Assembly (NCBI RefSeq): GCF_051233475.1
Contig: NZ_JBKFGH010000013.1
Span: forward strand, 62,001-126,000
DNA: 64,000 nt
Origin: Bacillus_BU sp051233475
Lineage (GTDB): Bacteria; Bacillota; Bacilli; Bacillales; Cytobacillaceae
Reading direction: 5' to 3'
Shown: positions 39,553-49,055 of the stretch, piece after piece
How the letters are laid out: every line of letters begins with the position of its first letter
How positions within the stretch are numbered: position 1 is the first letter of the stretch
Program-made: the position numbers and the translations under genes
The notes under the pieces: model-generated
Seen by the model: only the letters and a program-made list of their open reading frames with translations
Told to the model about the DNA's origin: nothing
The model's database searches: none

Positions 39553-41628
39553 CTAGGAGCCGAATATTCGCTTAAACCAAGGCGCTTTATCGCCCTCTTC
39601 CTGTTGTTTCGTTTGTTTCGGCTTTTTCGCCTTACCAGGATTATCAATATGGTCAGTACAATAGTCAGTCGGCTCTGTACCGGCTGCAAAATACGTTTTC
39701 CGTTTAACAGGACAATCCTTTGTAGCGAGCAGACCGTTTTCGGGATCAATTTGGACCCCGACGACACCTTTTGGTGCTTTAAACTTTTTTACGGGTGCGT
39801 CCTTTAATGATTCTTCCATAAAGTTTACCCAAATGTTTTTTGCATATGTTTTTTCAACGGTCAGCTCGAGCGGCTTTCCTTTATCATAGCCCGTCCAGAC
39901 TGCGGAGACGAGCTGAGGGGCGAAACCGATCATCCAGCTGTCCGACTCTGTCGTCCCAGATTTTCCGGCATACGGACGGGTCATTTTATTGCTGAGAGAG
40001 CCCCCTGTTACGCTTGCATATCCATTCAGTTTTTTATCAAACATCCCCGTCATCATCTGGGTCATCACATAGGCAAGCTCTGGCTGAAGGATTTGCTCCT
40101 TCGTTTGCTTGTTATTGTAGAGGATATTTCCATGTTGATCCTCCACTTTTTCAATTAATACAGGTTCCACACTTTTGCCGCCGTTGGCAAACAGACTATA
40201 GGCATTGGCCATTTCCAACATTCTTACCACTGAGGTGCCAAGCGCTGCGGACGGGACATTTTCAATCTTTGATGAAATCCCAAACCTTTTAGCCGTATTA
40301 GCGAGTGTATCCTCACCTAAAAATAAATGAGTTTTTACCGCAAAGACATTGTCGGAGACAGCAAGAGCTTGAGCCATGGTGATGTCTTTTTCTGCATACT
40401 GATTATTGAAATTATGAGGCGTATATTCCGGCTGATTGTTTTCAAAACGGAATGTTGTCAGCTCGCTTTTCATCGTTGTCGACGGTGTGAAGCCGTGCTC
40501 TAATGCTGCATAATACACAAGCGGCTTGATCGTTGAACCCGGCTGCCTTAACGCTTGAACGGCGCGGTTAAACGGGCTTTTTTGATAATCTCGGCCGCCG
40601 ATCATGGCCTTTACCTGACCGGTGCGCGGATCCATTGCCACAAGTCCTGCTTGAATCTCAGATTCATTTGAAATGAGTTTTTTTACGGTTTTCTCGGCAA
40701 TTTCTTGCTGCTTTAGATTAAGGGTTGTGTAAATTTTTAAACCGCCCAGCTCAATGGTTCGTTCGTCGATTTGCAAGTCAGATGTTAAGGCTTGGCGGAC
40801 GGCATCCTGAAAGTACGGAGCAATTCCGGTTTTCGTATGCTGATGCTCGCCGACAATGGAAATCGGCTCCTTCGCTGCCGCATCTGCTTTATTTTTAGCA
40901 ATAAGATGGTTGTTGACCATTGAATTTAGGATGAGCTTTTGACGTTGCTTGGCTTTATCCATCGAGACAAGCGGCGAATAGACGCCAGGACCTTTTGGAA
41001 TTCCGGCTAACATCGAGGCTTCCGCCAACGTTAACGCGCCTGCGTTTTTGCCAAAATAATACTGGCTTGCTGCTTGTACGCCATAGGCGCCGTTACCAAA
41101 GTAAATGGTGTTTAAGTAGCCTTCTAATATTTCTTCCTTTGAGTAGTTCATTTCTAGGCGAATTGTGTAGAAGGCTTCGTGGAGCTTCCGTTTCCACGTT
41201 TTATCGTGCTCTAAAAAAAGGTTCCGGGAATATTGCTGGGAAATCGTGCTGGCCCCTTGTACCTTGGCCATTGCTCGAATATCGGCAAGCGCTGCCCCGG
41301 CAATCCGTTTATAGTCAAAGCCATTGTGTTCGTAGAAATTTCGGTCTTCTATCGCAATGATCGCATCTACTAATGAAGGAGAAATTTTTTCAAGCGGGAG
41401 CCAATAGCGCTTTTGCCCTGAATTGCTTTCCCCAATGATGGTCCCATCGTCGGCATAGTACAGGGTTGATTGTGGGACAGCAAGAGGCGGTGCCCCAAGG
41501 AATTTGGCATAGCCCAGCACGCCGAATAACAGAATCATCATGATAATGAATCCTAATAAACTTATAAAAAATAGCGCTCGTAAATATTTAATCGTTCTGC
41601 GAAAGCGATGATCCGTTATAATTTCCAT
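39553..41628 (-). CDS. pbpG: Class A penicillin-binding protein 2D (PbpG)
   Basis: 691 residues: a membrane anchor (about 20-45), a GT51 glycosyltransferase domain (AIEDRNFYEHNGFDYKRI, GASTISQQYSRNLFLE), then a transpeptidase domain with the triad RQPGSTIKPL (SxxK), VSDN and GKSGTTESDSW (KTG-type). A short basic tail ends the protein. In B. subtilis PbpG is made in the forespore and contributes to cortex germ-cell-wall synthesis; the gene position is conserved. The ATG at 41628 has AGAGG eight bases upstream; the GTG at 41637 lies within the RBS. Confidence 0.92.
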   Translation of the reverse strand: MEIITDHRFRRTIKYLRALFFISLLGFIIMMILLFGVLGYAKFLGAPPLAVPQSTLYYADDGTIIGESNSGQKRYWLPLEKISPSLVDAIIAIEDRNFYEHNGFDYKRIAGAALADIRAMAKVQGASTISQQYSRNLFLEHDKTWKRKLHEAFYTIRLEMNYSKEEILEGYLNTIYFGNGAYGVQAASQYYFGKNAGALTLAEASMLAGIPKGPGVYSPLVSMDKAKQRQKLILNSMVNNHLIAKNKADAAAKEPISIVGEHQHTKTGIAPYFQDAVRQALTSDLQIDERTIELGGLKIYTTLNLKQQEIAEKTVKKLISNESEIQAGLVAMDPRTGQVKAMIGGRDYQKSPFNRAVQALRQPGSTIKPLVYYAALEHGFTPSTTMKSELTTFRFENNQPEYTPHNFNNQYAEKDITMAQALAVSDNVFAVKTHLFLGEDTLANTAKRFGISSKIENVPSAALGTSVVRMLEMANAYSLFANGGKSVEPVLIEKVEDQHGNILYNNKQTKEQILQPELAYVMTQMMTGMFDKKLNGYASVTGGSLSNKMTRPYAGKSGTTESDSWMIGFAPQLVSAVWTGYDKGKPLELTVEKTYAKNIWVNFMEESLKDAPVKKFKAPKGVVGVQIDPENGLLATKDCPVKRKTYFAAGTEPTDYCTDHIDNPGKAKKPKQTKQQEEGDKAPWFKRIFGS

Positions 41629-41683
41629 TTGAGTCACCTCTCTTTTCTTAATAGTTTGTTGTGTTAATGCTTATTGTTGACTA

Positions 41684-41812
41684 TGTTGATTGGAGCGGAA
41701 GGCACGAGACTCCTGCGGGAGAAGGTGGCACGGGAGACCCCACAGGCGCACGGCGCCGAGGAGGCTCCCGGACTCCCCCGCGGAAAGGGAGTGCCTGGAG
41801 CGGAAATCAACA
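41684..41812. repeat. Family-1 dyad repeat, full 129-bp copy D
   Basis: Same length and ends as copies A and E. It lies in the divergent region between pbpG and speE. A frame of about 80 codons through it has no RBS and is not a gene. Confidence 0.88.
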
Positions 41813-41937
41813 GGCTAGTTTTTTGTAAAAAAACAATATTAACAGTATGGAATAAAAAGGGTATTTTTAAACATTTTTGTTTGGGAAAAAAGCGGGCTAG
41901 TATTTTTGCTTTTTAAAGAGCAACTTGATTGGGGGAG

Positions 41938-41956
41938 TTCCCCAATTTCGACAAAA
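41938..41956 (+). other. Hairpin in the speE upstream region
   Basis: ATTGGGG / CCCCAAT with a five-base loop, no following T-tract. The rest of the stretch from 41813 to 42079 holds no other recognisable feature apart from the speE ribosome-binding site. Confidence 0.4.
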
Positions 41957-42079
41957 AAATCTAAAATTCTGCTTGCAATTTTGCTAGTTTCCACTATACT
42001 TTTTCTCATGTTTGTAATTATTCGGATGGGGAAAGATAATTGAATATAGGTACTATTTTTAATAGAGGAGGCGTTAAGA

Positions 42080-42907
42080 ATGGGTCTTTGGTTTACGGAA
42101 AAGCAAACAGAAAACTTCGGGATCACAATGAAAGTGGAACGCACCTTACATACAGAGCAAACAGATTTTCAAAAGCTTGAAATGGTTGAAACTGCGGAAT
42201 GGGGCAATATGCTTCTGCTTGATGGTATGGTTATGACCTCTGTTAAAGATGAATTTGTCTATCATGAAATGGTGGCGCACGTGCCTTTATTTACTCACCC
42301 TAATCCGGAGAACGTTTTAGTAGTAGGCGGAGGCGACGGCGGCGTAATCCGTGAAGTATTGAAGCATCCCAGTGTGAAAGTGGCGACGCTTGTTGATATC
42401 GATGGCAAGGTCATCGAGTATTCGAAGAAGTTCTTGCCCGAAATTGCCGGAATGTTGGATGATCCGCGTGTGGATGTGCAGGTTGATGATGGCTTTATGC
42501 ACATTGCGAACAGTGATAATCAGTACGATGTAATTATGGTCGATTCGACTGAGCCTGTTGGTCCTGCGGTGAATTTGTTCACGAAGGGATTTTACGCCGG
42601 CATTTCAAAGGCTTTAAAGGAAGATGGTCTTTTTGTTGCGCAATCGGATAATCCCTGGTTTAAAGCGGATTTAATCCGTAACGTCCAAAGAGATGTTCGT
42701 GAAATCTTCCCAGTTACGCGGCTTTATATTGCCAATATCCCAACATACCCAAGTGGAATGTGGGCGTTTACAGTTGGATCGAAGAAATACGATCCACTAG
42801 AGGTTGCGGAGGACCGCTTCCACGAAATCGAAACAAAATATTACACAAAAGAACTACATAAAGCCGCCTTCGTATTACCAAAATTCGTCGGCGATTTACT
42901 AAAGTAA
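42080..42907 (+). CDS. speE: Spermidine synthase
   Basis: Transfers aminopropyl from decarboxylated AdoMet to putrescine. 275 residues. The nucleotide-binding motif is VLVVGGGDGGVIREVLKH; acidic residues follow in TLVDIDGKVIEYSKKFLPE, and the catalytic/putrescine region is YDVIMVDSTEPVGPA. GAGGAGG precedes the ATG. speB follows after 96 bp, so putrescine production and use are co-located. Confidence 0.95.
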   Translation: MGLWFTEKQTENFGITMKVERTLHTEQTDFQKLEMVETAEWGNMLLLDGMVMTSVKDEFVYHEMVAHVPLFTHPNPENVLVVGGGDGGVIREVLKHPSVKVATLVDIDGKVIEYSKKFLPEIAGMLDDPRVDVQVDDGFMHIANSDNQYDVIMVDSTEPVGPAVNLFTKGFYAGISKALKEDGLFVAQSDNPWFKADLIRNVQRDVREIFPVTRLYIANIPTYPSGMWAFTVGSKKYDPLEVAEDRFHEIETKYYTKELHKAAFVLPKFVGDLLK

Positions 42908-42908
42908 A

Positions 42909-42972
42909 GCAGTGGGGGACAGTCCCCCGTTGCTTTACAGCGGTGCCGTGCTGGGGGACTGTCCCCCACTGC
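42909..42972. repeat. Perfect 20-bp inverted repeat between speE and speB
   Basis: Arms 42909-42928 (GCAGTGGGGGACAGTCCCCC) and 42953-42972 are exact reverse complements around a 24-base loop. Each arm holds its own GGGGGAC..GTCCCCC dyad. A GC-rich hairpin here would divide the speE-speB message. Similar GGGGGACnGTCCCCC words are known as scattered repeats in Bacilli. Confidence 0.85.
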
Positions 42973-43003
42973 GGTGCTGTATTATAGGAGGAGGAGACTT
43001 TTT

Positions 43004-43876
43004 ATGCGTTTTGATGAAGCTTATTCGGGTAACGTGTTTATTAAAAGCCATCCGAGCTTTGAGGAGAGTCAGGTTGTTCTTTACGGAATGCCGATGGACT
43101 GGACGGTAAGTTATCGTCCTGGCTCACGCTTCGGCCCCGCAAGAATCCGTGAGGTATCGATTGGATTAGAGGAATACAGCCCTTATTTAGACCGTGAATT
43201 AGATGAAGTAAAATATTTTGATGCTGGGGATATCCCGCTTCCATTTGGGAATCCACAGCGCAGTCTTGATGAAATTGAGGAAGTCGTTTCCCAAATTCTA
43301 GCTGCTGATAAATTCCCATTTGGAATGGGTGGAGAGCATTTAGTAACATGGCCGGTTATCAAGGCGATGTACAAAAAATACCCGGATCTTGCCATCATTC
43401 ACATGGATGCTCATACGGACTTGCGCGAAAGCTATGAAGGCGAACCGCTTTCACATTCAACGCCAATCCGTAAAGCCGCCAATTTAATTGGACCTGGCAA
43501 TGTTTTTTCATTCGGGATTCGCTCAGGCATGAAGGAAGAGTTTGAGTGGGCGAAGGAAGTGGGCATGCATATTTCCAAGTTTGAAGTTCTCGAGCCTTTG
43601 AAGGAAGTTCTGCCAAAGCTTGCGGGCCGTCCGGTTTATGTTACGATTGATATCGATGTTCTAGATCCGGCTCATGCTCCAGGAACAGGTACAGTAGACG
43701 CTGGCGGAATCACTTCTAAAGAATTACTCGCTTCGATTCACGCAATCGCTAATTCAAATGTCAATGTAGTGGGCGCGGACTTAGTCGAAGTGGCACCAGT
43801 TTACGATCATTCTGAGCAAACTGTCAATACAGCAGCGAAGTTGATTCGTGAAATGATTTTAGGCTGGGTAAAATAA
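43004..43876 (+). CDS. speB: Agmatinase
   Basis: Hydrolyses agmatine to putrescine and urea. 290 residues of the ureohydrolase fold. The two-manganese ligands are in GGEHLVTW, HMDAHTDLR and DIDVLDPAHAPGTGT. The ATG at 43004 follows GGAGGAGGAG; an in-frame start at 42974 would fall next to the inverted repeat. It supplies putrescine to SpeE. Confidence 0.94.
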   Translation: MRFDEAYSGNVFIKSHPSFEESQVVLYGMPMDWTVSYRPGSRFGPARIREVSIGLEEYSPYLDRELDEVKYFDAGDIPLPFGNPQRSLDEIEEVVSQILAADKFPFGMGGEHLVTWPVIKAMYKKYPDLAIIHMDAHTDLRESYEGEPLSHSTPIRKAANLIGPGNVFSFGIRSGMKEEFEWAKEVGMHISKFEVLEPLKEVLPKLAGRPVYVTIDIDVLDPAHAPGTGTVDAGGITSKELLASIHAIANSNVNVVGADLVEVAPVYDHSEQTVNTAAKLIREMILGWVK

Positions 43877-44041
43877 ATTTTGTTTTTAAGCGGGGACTGG
43901 TTGATGGTCTCCGTTTTTTTCGGTTTCACTCCTTGCGCTTTCCAAACGGTAAATTTATACTAAAAAGGTTATAATAGATGAAAAATGCCCAAAAATATAG
44001 ACAATCAAACGAAAAGCATACCAACAAAGGGAGTGTTGCCG

Positions 44042-44488
44042 TTGCCTGCTAAGATGACGACGGAACCAATACCGGTAAAAATAAACGTAAAAACGATGAT
44101 TGATCATGGTGATCATACCGAAACGTATGAGTTAACCGCCTTTGGCCGTTACCAGCAAACCGCAACGGCGAGCTTCCTGCGATACGAGGAAGCAATGGAG
44201 GTTGGCCCTGTCAATACAATGATCAAAATGGCCGAGAACGAAGTGTTAATTCTCCGCAATGGAGCGGTCAAAATGCGGATGGTATTCCGGAAAGGACTGG
44301 CAGTATCCGGAACATACCATTCCCCACACGGATTGATGGAAATCATAACGGAAGCCAAATCAATTGACCATTCCCATAACAAAGAAACAAACGAGGGAAT
44401 GATCAATCTGCACTATGACTTATCGATGCAAGCAACCCTTGCCGGTACATATCATCTCGAAATCAAATACGAGGAGGAACGTAAATGA
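44042..44488 (+). CDS. ywiB: DUF1934 family beta-barrel protein YwiB
   Basis: 148 residues, an all-beta DUF1934 (calycin-like) protein of unknown function, just before argS as in B. subtilis. Family pattern: GRYQQTATASFLRYEEAMEVG, EVLILRNGAVKMRMVF, HYDLSMQATLAGTYHLEIKY. Start is set at TTG 44042: AAAGGGAG lies eight bases before it. An ATG at 43985 sits right after a TATAAT (43970-43975), the probable -10, and has no RBS. It overlaps argS by four bases. Confidence 0.82.
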   Translation: MPAKMTTEPIPVKINVKTMIDHGDHTETYELTAFGRYQQTATASFLRYEEAMEVGPVNTMIKMAENEVLILRNGAVKMRMVFRKGLAVSGTYHSPHGLMEIITEAKSIDHSHNKETNEGMINLHYDLSMQATLAGTYHLEIKYEEERK

Positions 44489-46161
44489 ATATTGCTGAAC
44501 AGGTTCAATCAAAGCTAAAGCAAGAAATCAAACAAGCTGTTATCAAGGCGAAGCTTGCCTCAGACACAGAAAACAATATTCCTGATGTTATTTTAGAAAC
44601 ACCGAAGGACAAGTTACATGGAGATTATTCCACGAACATGGCGATGCAGCTGGCTCGAATTGCGAAAAAACCGCCGCGTGCTATCGCGGAAGAAATCATC
44701 CAAAACTTCGATACCTCAAAGGCGTCAATTGAAAAGTTGGAAATTGCCGGACCGGGGTTTATTAATTTTTACATGAATAACAGCTATTTAACAGAGCTGA
44801 TTCCGTCAATTTTAAATGCAGATGAACAATACGGCGAAACAACCGTTGGGAATCATCAAAAAATCCAAGTGGAGTTTGTATCGGCGAACCCAACGGGGGA
44901 CCTCCACCTTGGACATGCCCGTGGTGCAGCTGTCGGTGATTCGCTTTGCAATATTTTAGCAAAAGCGGGCTACGACGTTTCCCGCGAATATTATATTAAT
45001 GACGCTGGAAATCAAATCAATAACCTTGCCCTTTCCGTTGAAGCTCGCTATTTCCAAGCGCTCGGCATGGATAAACCAATGCCGGAAGACGGCTACCATG
45101 GGGAAGATATTATTGGAATTGGCAAGCGTTTAGCTGAAGAATTTGGCGACAAATACGTGCAAGTGGATGAACAGGAGCGTTTTGACTTTTTCCGCGAGTA
45201 CGGTTTGAAGTATGAAATGGAAAAGCTAAAGAAGGACCTTGAAAACTTCCGTTGCGGTTTTGACGTTTGGTATTCTGAAACATCGCTTTATCATAATGGA
45301 AAAATTGATGCAGCACTAAAGACGCTAAGAGACAACGGTCATATTTACGAGGAAGAGGGAGCCACTTGGCTTCGCACAACGCCGATGGGTGACGATAAGG
45401 ATCGTGTTCTTATCAAACAGGACGGCTCTTACACTTACTTAACGCCAGATATCGCGTACCATAAAGATAAGCTTGAGCGCGGTTTTGAAAAGCTGATCAA
45501 TATTTGGGGTGCTGATCATCACGGCTATATTCCGCGGATGAAGGCGGCAATTGAAGCGCTCGGCTATGACCGAGAGGCACTTGAAGTAGAAATCATTCAG
45601 CTTGTTCACCTTTATAAAAACGGTGAAAAAATGAAAATGAGCAAGCGGACCGGTAAGGCAGTAACGATGCGTGAGCTTGTTGAAGAAGTGGGCCTTGATG
45701 CGGTTCGTTACTTCTTTGCGATGCGCTCTGCAGACACTCATTTAGATTTTGACTTGGATTTGGCGGTTTCCCAATCGAATGAGAATCCAGTTTATTATGC
45801 GCAATATGCTCATGCTAGAATTTCAAGTATCCTTCGCCAGGGAGAAGAGCAAGGCTTAACCCTGGATGAGAATGCTGAGTTCTCGTTAATTGGGGCTGAA
45901 AAAGAAATCGAGCTGTTAAAGAAATTAGGCGAGTTCCCGCAAGCCGTTTCTGAAGCAGCGCAAAAGCGGATGCCACACCGCATTACCAATTATATTTTTG
46001 ATCTGGCTTCCACTTTCCACAGCTTTTACAATGCTGAAAAAGTATTAGATCTTGAGAATAAACAAAAGACAAAAGCGCGTCTCTCATTAGTAAAAGCAGT
46101 GCAAATTACACTTCGTAATGCCTTGGCATTGATCGGGGTTTCTGCACCTGAAAAAATGTAA
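44485..46161 (+). CDS. argS: Arginyl-tRNA synthetase
   Basis: 558 residues, class I synthetase. The N-terminal additional domain is followed by the HIGH motif in TGDLHLGHARG; the KMSK motif is KMSKRTGKAV. The C-terminal DALR anticodon-binding domain begins at about 440 (YYAQYAHARISSILRQ). ATG overlaps the ywiB stop by four bases, so the two are translationally coupled. Confidence 0.96.
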   Translation: MNIAEQVQSKLKQEIKQAVIKAKLASDTENNIPDVILETPKDKLHGDYSTNMAMQLARIAKKPPRAIAEEIIQNFDTSKASIEKLEIAGPGFINFYMNNSYLTELIPSILNADEQYGETTVGNHQKIQVEFVSANPTGDLHLGHARGAAVGDSLCNILAKAGYDVSREYYINDAGNQINNLALSVEARYFQALGMDKPMPEDGYHGEDIIGIGKRLAEEFGDKYVQVDEQERFDFFREYGLKYEMEKLKKDLENFRCGFDVWYSETSLYHNGKIDAALKTLRDNGHIYEEEGATWLRTTPMGDDKDRVLIKQDGSYTYLTPDIAYHKDKLERGFEKLINIWGADHHGYIPRMKAAIEALGYDREALEVEIIQLVHLYKNGEKMKMSKRTGKAVTMRELVEEVGLDAVRYFFAMRSADTHLDFDLDLAVSQSNENPVYYAQYAHARISSILRQGEEQGLTLDENAEFSLIGAEKEIELLKKLGEFPQAVSEAAQKRMPHRITNYIFDLASTFHSFYNAEKVLDLENKQKTKARLSLVKAVQITLRNALALIGVSAPEKM

Positions 46162-46174
46162 ACCATGCGTAACG

Positions 46175-46217
46175 AAGGCTGTCCCATTTCGGGTCAGCCT
46201 TTTCTTCGTTTTTCTCA
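46175..46217 (+). terminator. Terminator of argS
   Basis: AAGGCTGTCCC pairs with GGGTCAGCCTT (one bulge) and is followed by TTCTTCGTTTTT. Confidence 0.82.
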
Positions 46218-46330
46218 AAAATGGCAATAATTTCAGACAAACAAACTTAGATGGCGTGGAAAGCTAATCATATGGTAAAATAACAAAGGTGGGCTGACGT
46301 CTGACATCTCTAACCGAAGGAGGTTAAAAT

Positions 46331-46510
46331 ATGAAAATCATTGCTCTATCTTTAATAACTGGATTTCTTGTTGGGTTTATTTTTGCTTTATTTAAACTGC
46401 CAATCCCTGCTCCTCCTGCCCTCGCTGGAATTACTGGGATCGTTGGAATTTATTTAGGTTTTCAAATGTTTATCAAGATATCTCCATGGCTCGGGAATTT
46501 CCTTAAATAA
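46331..46510 (+). CDS. XapX-domain small membrane protein
   Basis: 59 residues with two membrane segments: ALSLITGFLVGFIFALFKL then a Pro-rich turn (PIPAPPALAG) and TGIVGIYLGFQMFIKI. This GxxxG-rich hairpin with PxPAPP is the XapX (DUF1427) family, of unknown function. AAGGAGG lies seven bases before the ATG and a strong terminator follows, so the small frame is a real gene. Confidence 0.85.
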   Translation: MKIIALSLITGFLVGFIFALFKLPIPAPPALAGITGIVGIYLGFQMFIKISPWLGNFLK

Positions 46511-46554
46511 TTTTATTAAAAAAGCAATATTTGCAAGCGGTTGCACATAAATGC

Positions 46555-46582
46555 AAACTCACCAGAACAGGTGAGTTTTTTT
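46555..46582. terminator. Terminator between the XapX gene and uvsE
   Basis: AAACTCACC / GGTGAGTTT stem, six-base loop, T7 on plus. The genes converge. Confidence 0.88.
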
Positions 46583-46590
46583 ATGTGGAT

Positions 46591-47550
46591 TTATTTAAGC
46601 TCAATGCAAGTACCAGTTAATCTTTTAATACCACGCTGCTTGCTTAAGTCCTCGACAAGCCTTAATAACGCTTGATCCTTCTTTTTCGCTTCAATCATAA
46701 AATCGACATCGATGTTAATTTTTCGAACGGCTGCAAGCAGGGGCTCGAGAAACACGGGGTCAACGAAATCAGCATGGGAGCGAAACGCTTGCATTGTTTT
46801 TGGTGAGGAAATATGGATTTTGGGCGGGTTATTCTTGTATTGCCAAGTTTGGAATGCTGCTGGTAGGAGCTCTTCCAGCGTCTTTTCGCCGGGATTAGCA
46901 ACATGGTGGTGATAGTCGAATACAAACGGGACCGCTTCCTTTTGGCAGGCTAATAGGGTTTCATCAGCAGTGTACGTCTTATCATCATTTTCAAGGGTCA
47001 TAATCTTTTTAATATTGGAGGGAAGGGAGCGGAGATTTTCATAGAAACGATCAATAGTCTCCAGCTTGTTTCCGTAAGCCCCGCCGATATGAATATTAAT
47101 GACAGCATTATCATTGACCCCCATCGCCTCAAGCATTTGATAATGATAGATCATATCTCTAATCGCATTGGCGGTAACCTCTTCGCGAGGGGAGGTAAAT
47201 AATGTGAACTGGCTTGGATGAAAGCTGACCCTTAGCTTAAAGCGGTTCACCATCTCACCAATTTCCTGCCATAAGTTCCGAAGCGGGGTGATGAAATCCC
47301 AAGCAACTTCAGGATGGGTAGCCAAGGGGGCGATGGAGCTTGAAAAACGGTAGACCAATATTTGTTGTCCGACATTGTAATGTAGCATCCTTAATGTATT
47401 GAGTAAATTCGCCCGCGTTACTTCTAAAAGCTTTTCCTGTCGTTCCGCTTTCGGCAATTGTTTGTATCTTGTAAAGGTAAGTGCTTTAGCTGGCGAAGCG
47501 TCCCAAAGGCTGACTGCATGAGAAACGTATCCAAATCGGATAATCAACAT
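46591..47550 (-). CDS. uvsE: UV damage endonuclease UvsE (UvdE)
   Basis: 319 residues, a TIM-barrel endonuclease that nicks 5' to UV photoproducts. Metal-binding residues lie in RVSFHPSQFTLFTS, INIHIGGAYGNK, MTLENDD, VFDYHHHVANPG and PKIHISSP. The ATG at 47550 follows AAAGGAGCG; a longer in-frame start at 47586 has no RBS. Position near cls is as in B. subtilis (ywjD). Confidence 0.92.
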   Translation of the reverse strand: MLIIRFGYVSHAVSLWDASPAKALTFTRYKQLPKAERQEKLLEVTRANLLNTLRMLHYNVGQQILVYRFSSSIAPLATHPEVAWDFITPLRNLWQEIGEMVNRFKLRVSFHPSQFTLFTSPREEVTANAIRDMIYHYQMLEAMGVNDNAVINIHIGGAYGNKLETIDRFYENLRSLPSNIKKIMTLENDDKTYTADETLLACQKEAVPFVFDYHHHVANPGEKTLEELLPAAFQTWQYKNNPPKIHISSPKTMQAFRSHADFVDPVFLEPLLAAVRKINIDVDFMIEAKKKDQALLRLVEDLSKQRGIKRLTGTCIELK

Positions 47551-47633
47551 TATCGCTCCTTTTTCGAAATCTCCAGGTTGGTTCACTGACCCAGCCGCCT
47601 ATTTTGAATAACAGGCTACGAAATCTATCCAGG

Positions 47634-48842
47634 CTACAAAAATCGAGCCATTGGTTTAGCAATGGTCTCTTTCACCTTAGTTAGCAGACCTACATGGGTT
47701 AAATCAGCTAAAGACAGCTTTTTGGAGGTTTGCAGATCTTTATTTATGAACGCTTTAATCTTGGTAACGGTTGTTTGATCAGCAATAAAACAATTGATTT
47801 CATAATTTAAAAATAAGCTTCGCTGATCAAAATTTGTTGTCCCAATATCACAAATCCTATCATCAAAAAGCATCATTTTAGCATGATAAAACCCGTTCAA
47901 ATATTGGTGAACCTCAACCCCGGATTTGATTAAGCGGCGAAAATACCAATAAGAAGCCTCCTGTACAAGAGCATGATCCGTAATACATGGGACAAGAATC
48001 GTAATACGGACACCCCGTTTTGCGGCAGCCAATAAATCATTAAATAATAATTTACTTGGAATAAAATAAGGAGTGCCAATGAAGATCGATTTTTTCGCTT
48101 CACGAATTCGTTTTGAAAAAATCTCCTCCATAAACGCACCTTCGGATGTAATCGCCTGGATAATAGCCGGACCTCCTTCCGCAGCCGGAAAATAATTATT
48201 TGAATAGGTCTCTTCATTTTGCCTTGTTTTTTGCCAATCTTGTAAAAACTGTGTCTGCAAATCATGGACTATTTCACCGGTTAATTTCATATGATAATCT
48301 CGCCATGGTGAAAGCTTTGGATCTTGATTGATGTATTCCTTTCCGACATTAAAACCGCCTAAATAGCCTATTTTTCCATCGATAATCGTTATTTTACGGT
48401 GATTACGAACATTTGCTGTATAAAACAAATAAGGAAGCTTCGGAACATGACAAAAAGAAAACTGAACATTTGCTTCCTTTAGCTTAGCAATCATTTGTTT
48501 AGACACTTTATTACTGCCAAGCCAATCGAGAAGGAGGCGAACTTCAACCCCTTCTTTTGCTTTTGCTGTTAATAATGAAAAAAATTCATGGCTAATTTTG
48601 TCATTACGGACGATATAAAATAAAACGTGGACGTGATGTTTGGCCTGTTTTATTTCGTCAAACAGGTCTTTGAATAAATCCGGTCCTTTGTTAAAAAACT
48701 CAACATTTCCGGGCCTAGCCGGATATTCTTTTCGGTCACTCGTAGCGACATGTTTTTTTCTCCCGAGCGTATAATCTAAATAGAGCCATATGACAAGAAT
48801 GAATAAAAGTGCTAACACAAAAAAGACAGTTTTCACATCCAT
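47634..48842 (-). CDS. Cardiolipin synthase (YwjE-type phospholipase D family)
   Basis: 402 residues: one N-terminal membrane segment (about 4-24), then two phospholipase D HKD motifs. The first is NHRKITIIDGKIGYLGG (about 165-180), the second YHAKMMLFDDRICDIGTTNFDQRS (about 320-340). It condenses phosphatidylglycerols to cardiolipin. The length and single membrane segment match YwjE rather than ClsA. Same strand as uvsE, separated by 83 bp. Confidence 0.88.
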   Translation of the reverse strand: MDVKTVFFVLALLFILVIWLYLDYTLGRKKHVATSDRKEYPARPGNVEFFNKGPDLFKDLFDEIKQAKHHVHVLFYIVRNDKISHEFFSLLTAKAKEGVEVRLLLDWLGSNKVSKQMIAKLKEANVQFSFCHVPKLPYLFYTANVRNHRKITIIDGKIGYLGGFNVGKEYINQDPKLSPWRDYHMKLTGEIVHDLQTQFLQDWQKTRQNEETYSNNYFPAAEGGPAIIQAITSEGAFMEEIFSKRIREAKKSIFIGTPYFIPSKLLFNDLLAAAKRGVRITILVPCITDHALVQEASYWYFRRLIKSGVEVHQYLNGFYHAKMMLFDDRICDIGTTNFDQRSLFLNYEINCFIADQTTVTKIKAFINKDLQTSKKLSLADLTHVGLLTKVKETIAKPMARFL

Positions 48843-48935
48843 TCTCTCCTCGATTCATTTCCACATAGTTTTTCCGAAACGACAACTTCTATGTTCCATT
48901 CATAAAATAAATCGAAAGTTTAACAAATAAATCAT

Positions 48936-48953
48936 TGACTGAATGCTCATTCA
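48936..48953 (+). promoter_or_regulatory. FadR box upstream of fadF
   Basis: TGACTGAATGCTCATTCA matches the Bacillus FadR operator TGAATGAMTANTCATTCA at 16 of 18 positions, with an intact right half TCATTCA. In B. subtilis the fadF-acdA-rpoE operon is repressed by FadR and relieved by long-chain acyl-CoA. Confidence 0.8.
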
Positions 48954-49055
48954 CAATATAATAGAGTTAAGAGTAAAATTCAGAATATTTGCAAAGAATA
49001 TAATATTCTGTCGAAATTACACGAATTTATAATTTAATCGAAAGGAGCGTGGGTT

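Noticed and set aside
41674..41916. Open frame across repeat copy D
   Set aside because: Repeat sequence, no RBS, composition unlike neighbours.
43985..44041. Longer YwiB start at ATG 43985
   Set aside because: It falls ten bases after a TATAAT and lacks an RBS; TTG 44042 has AAAGGGAG at correct spacing.
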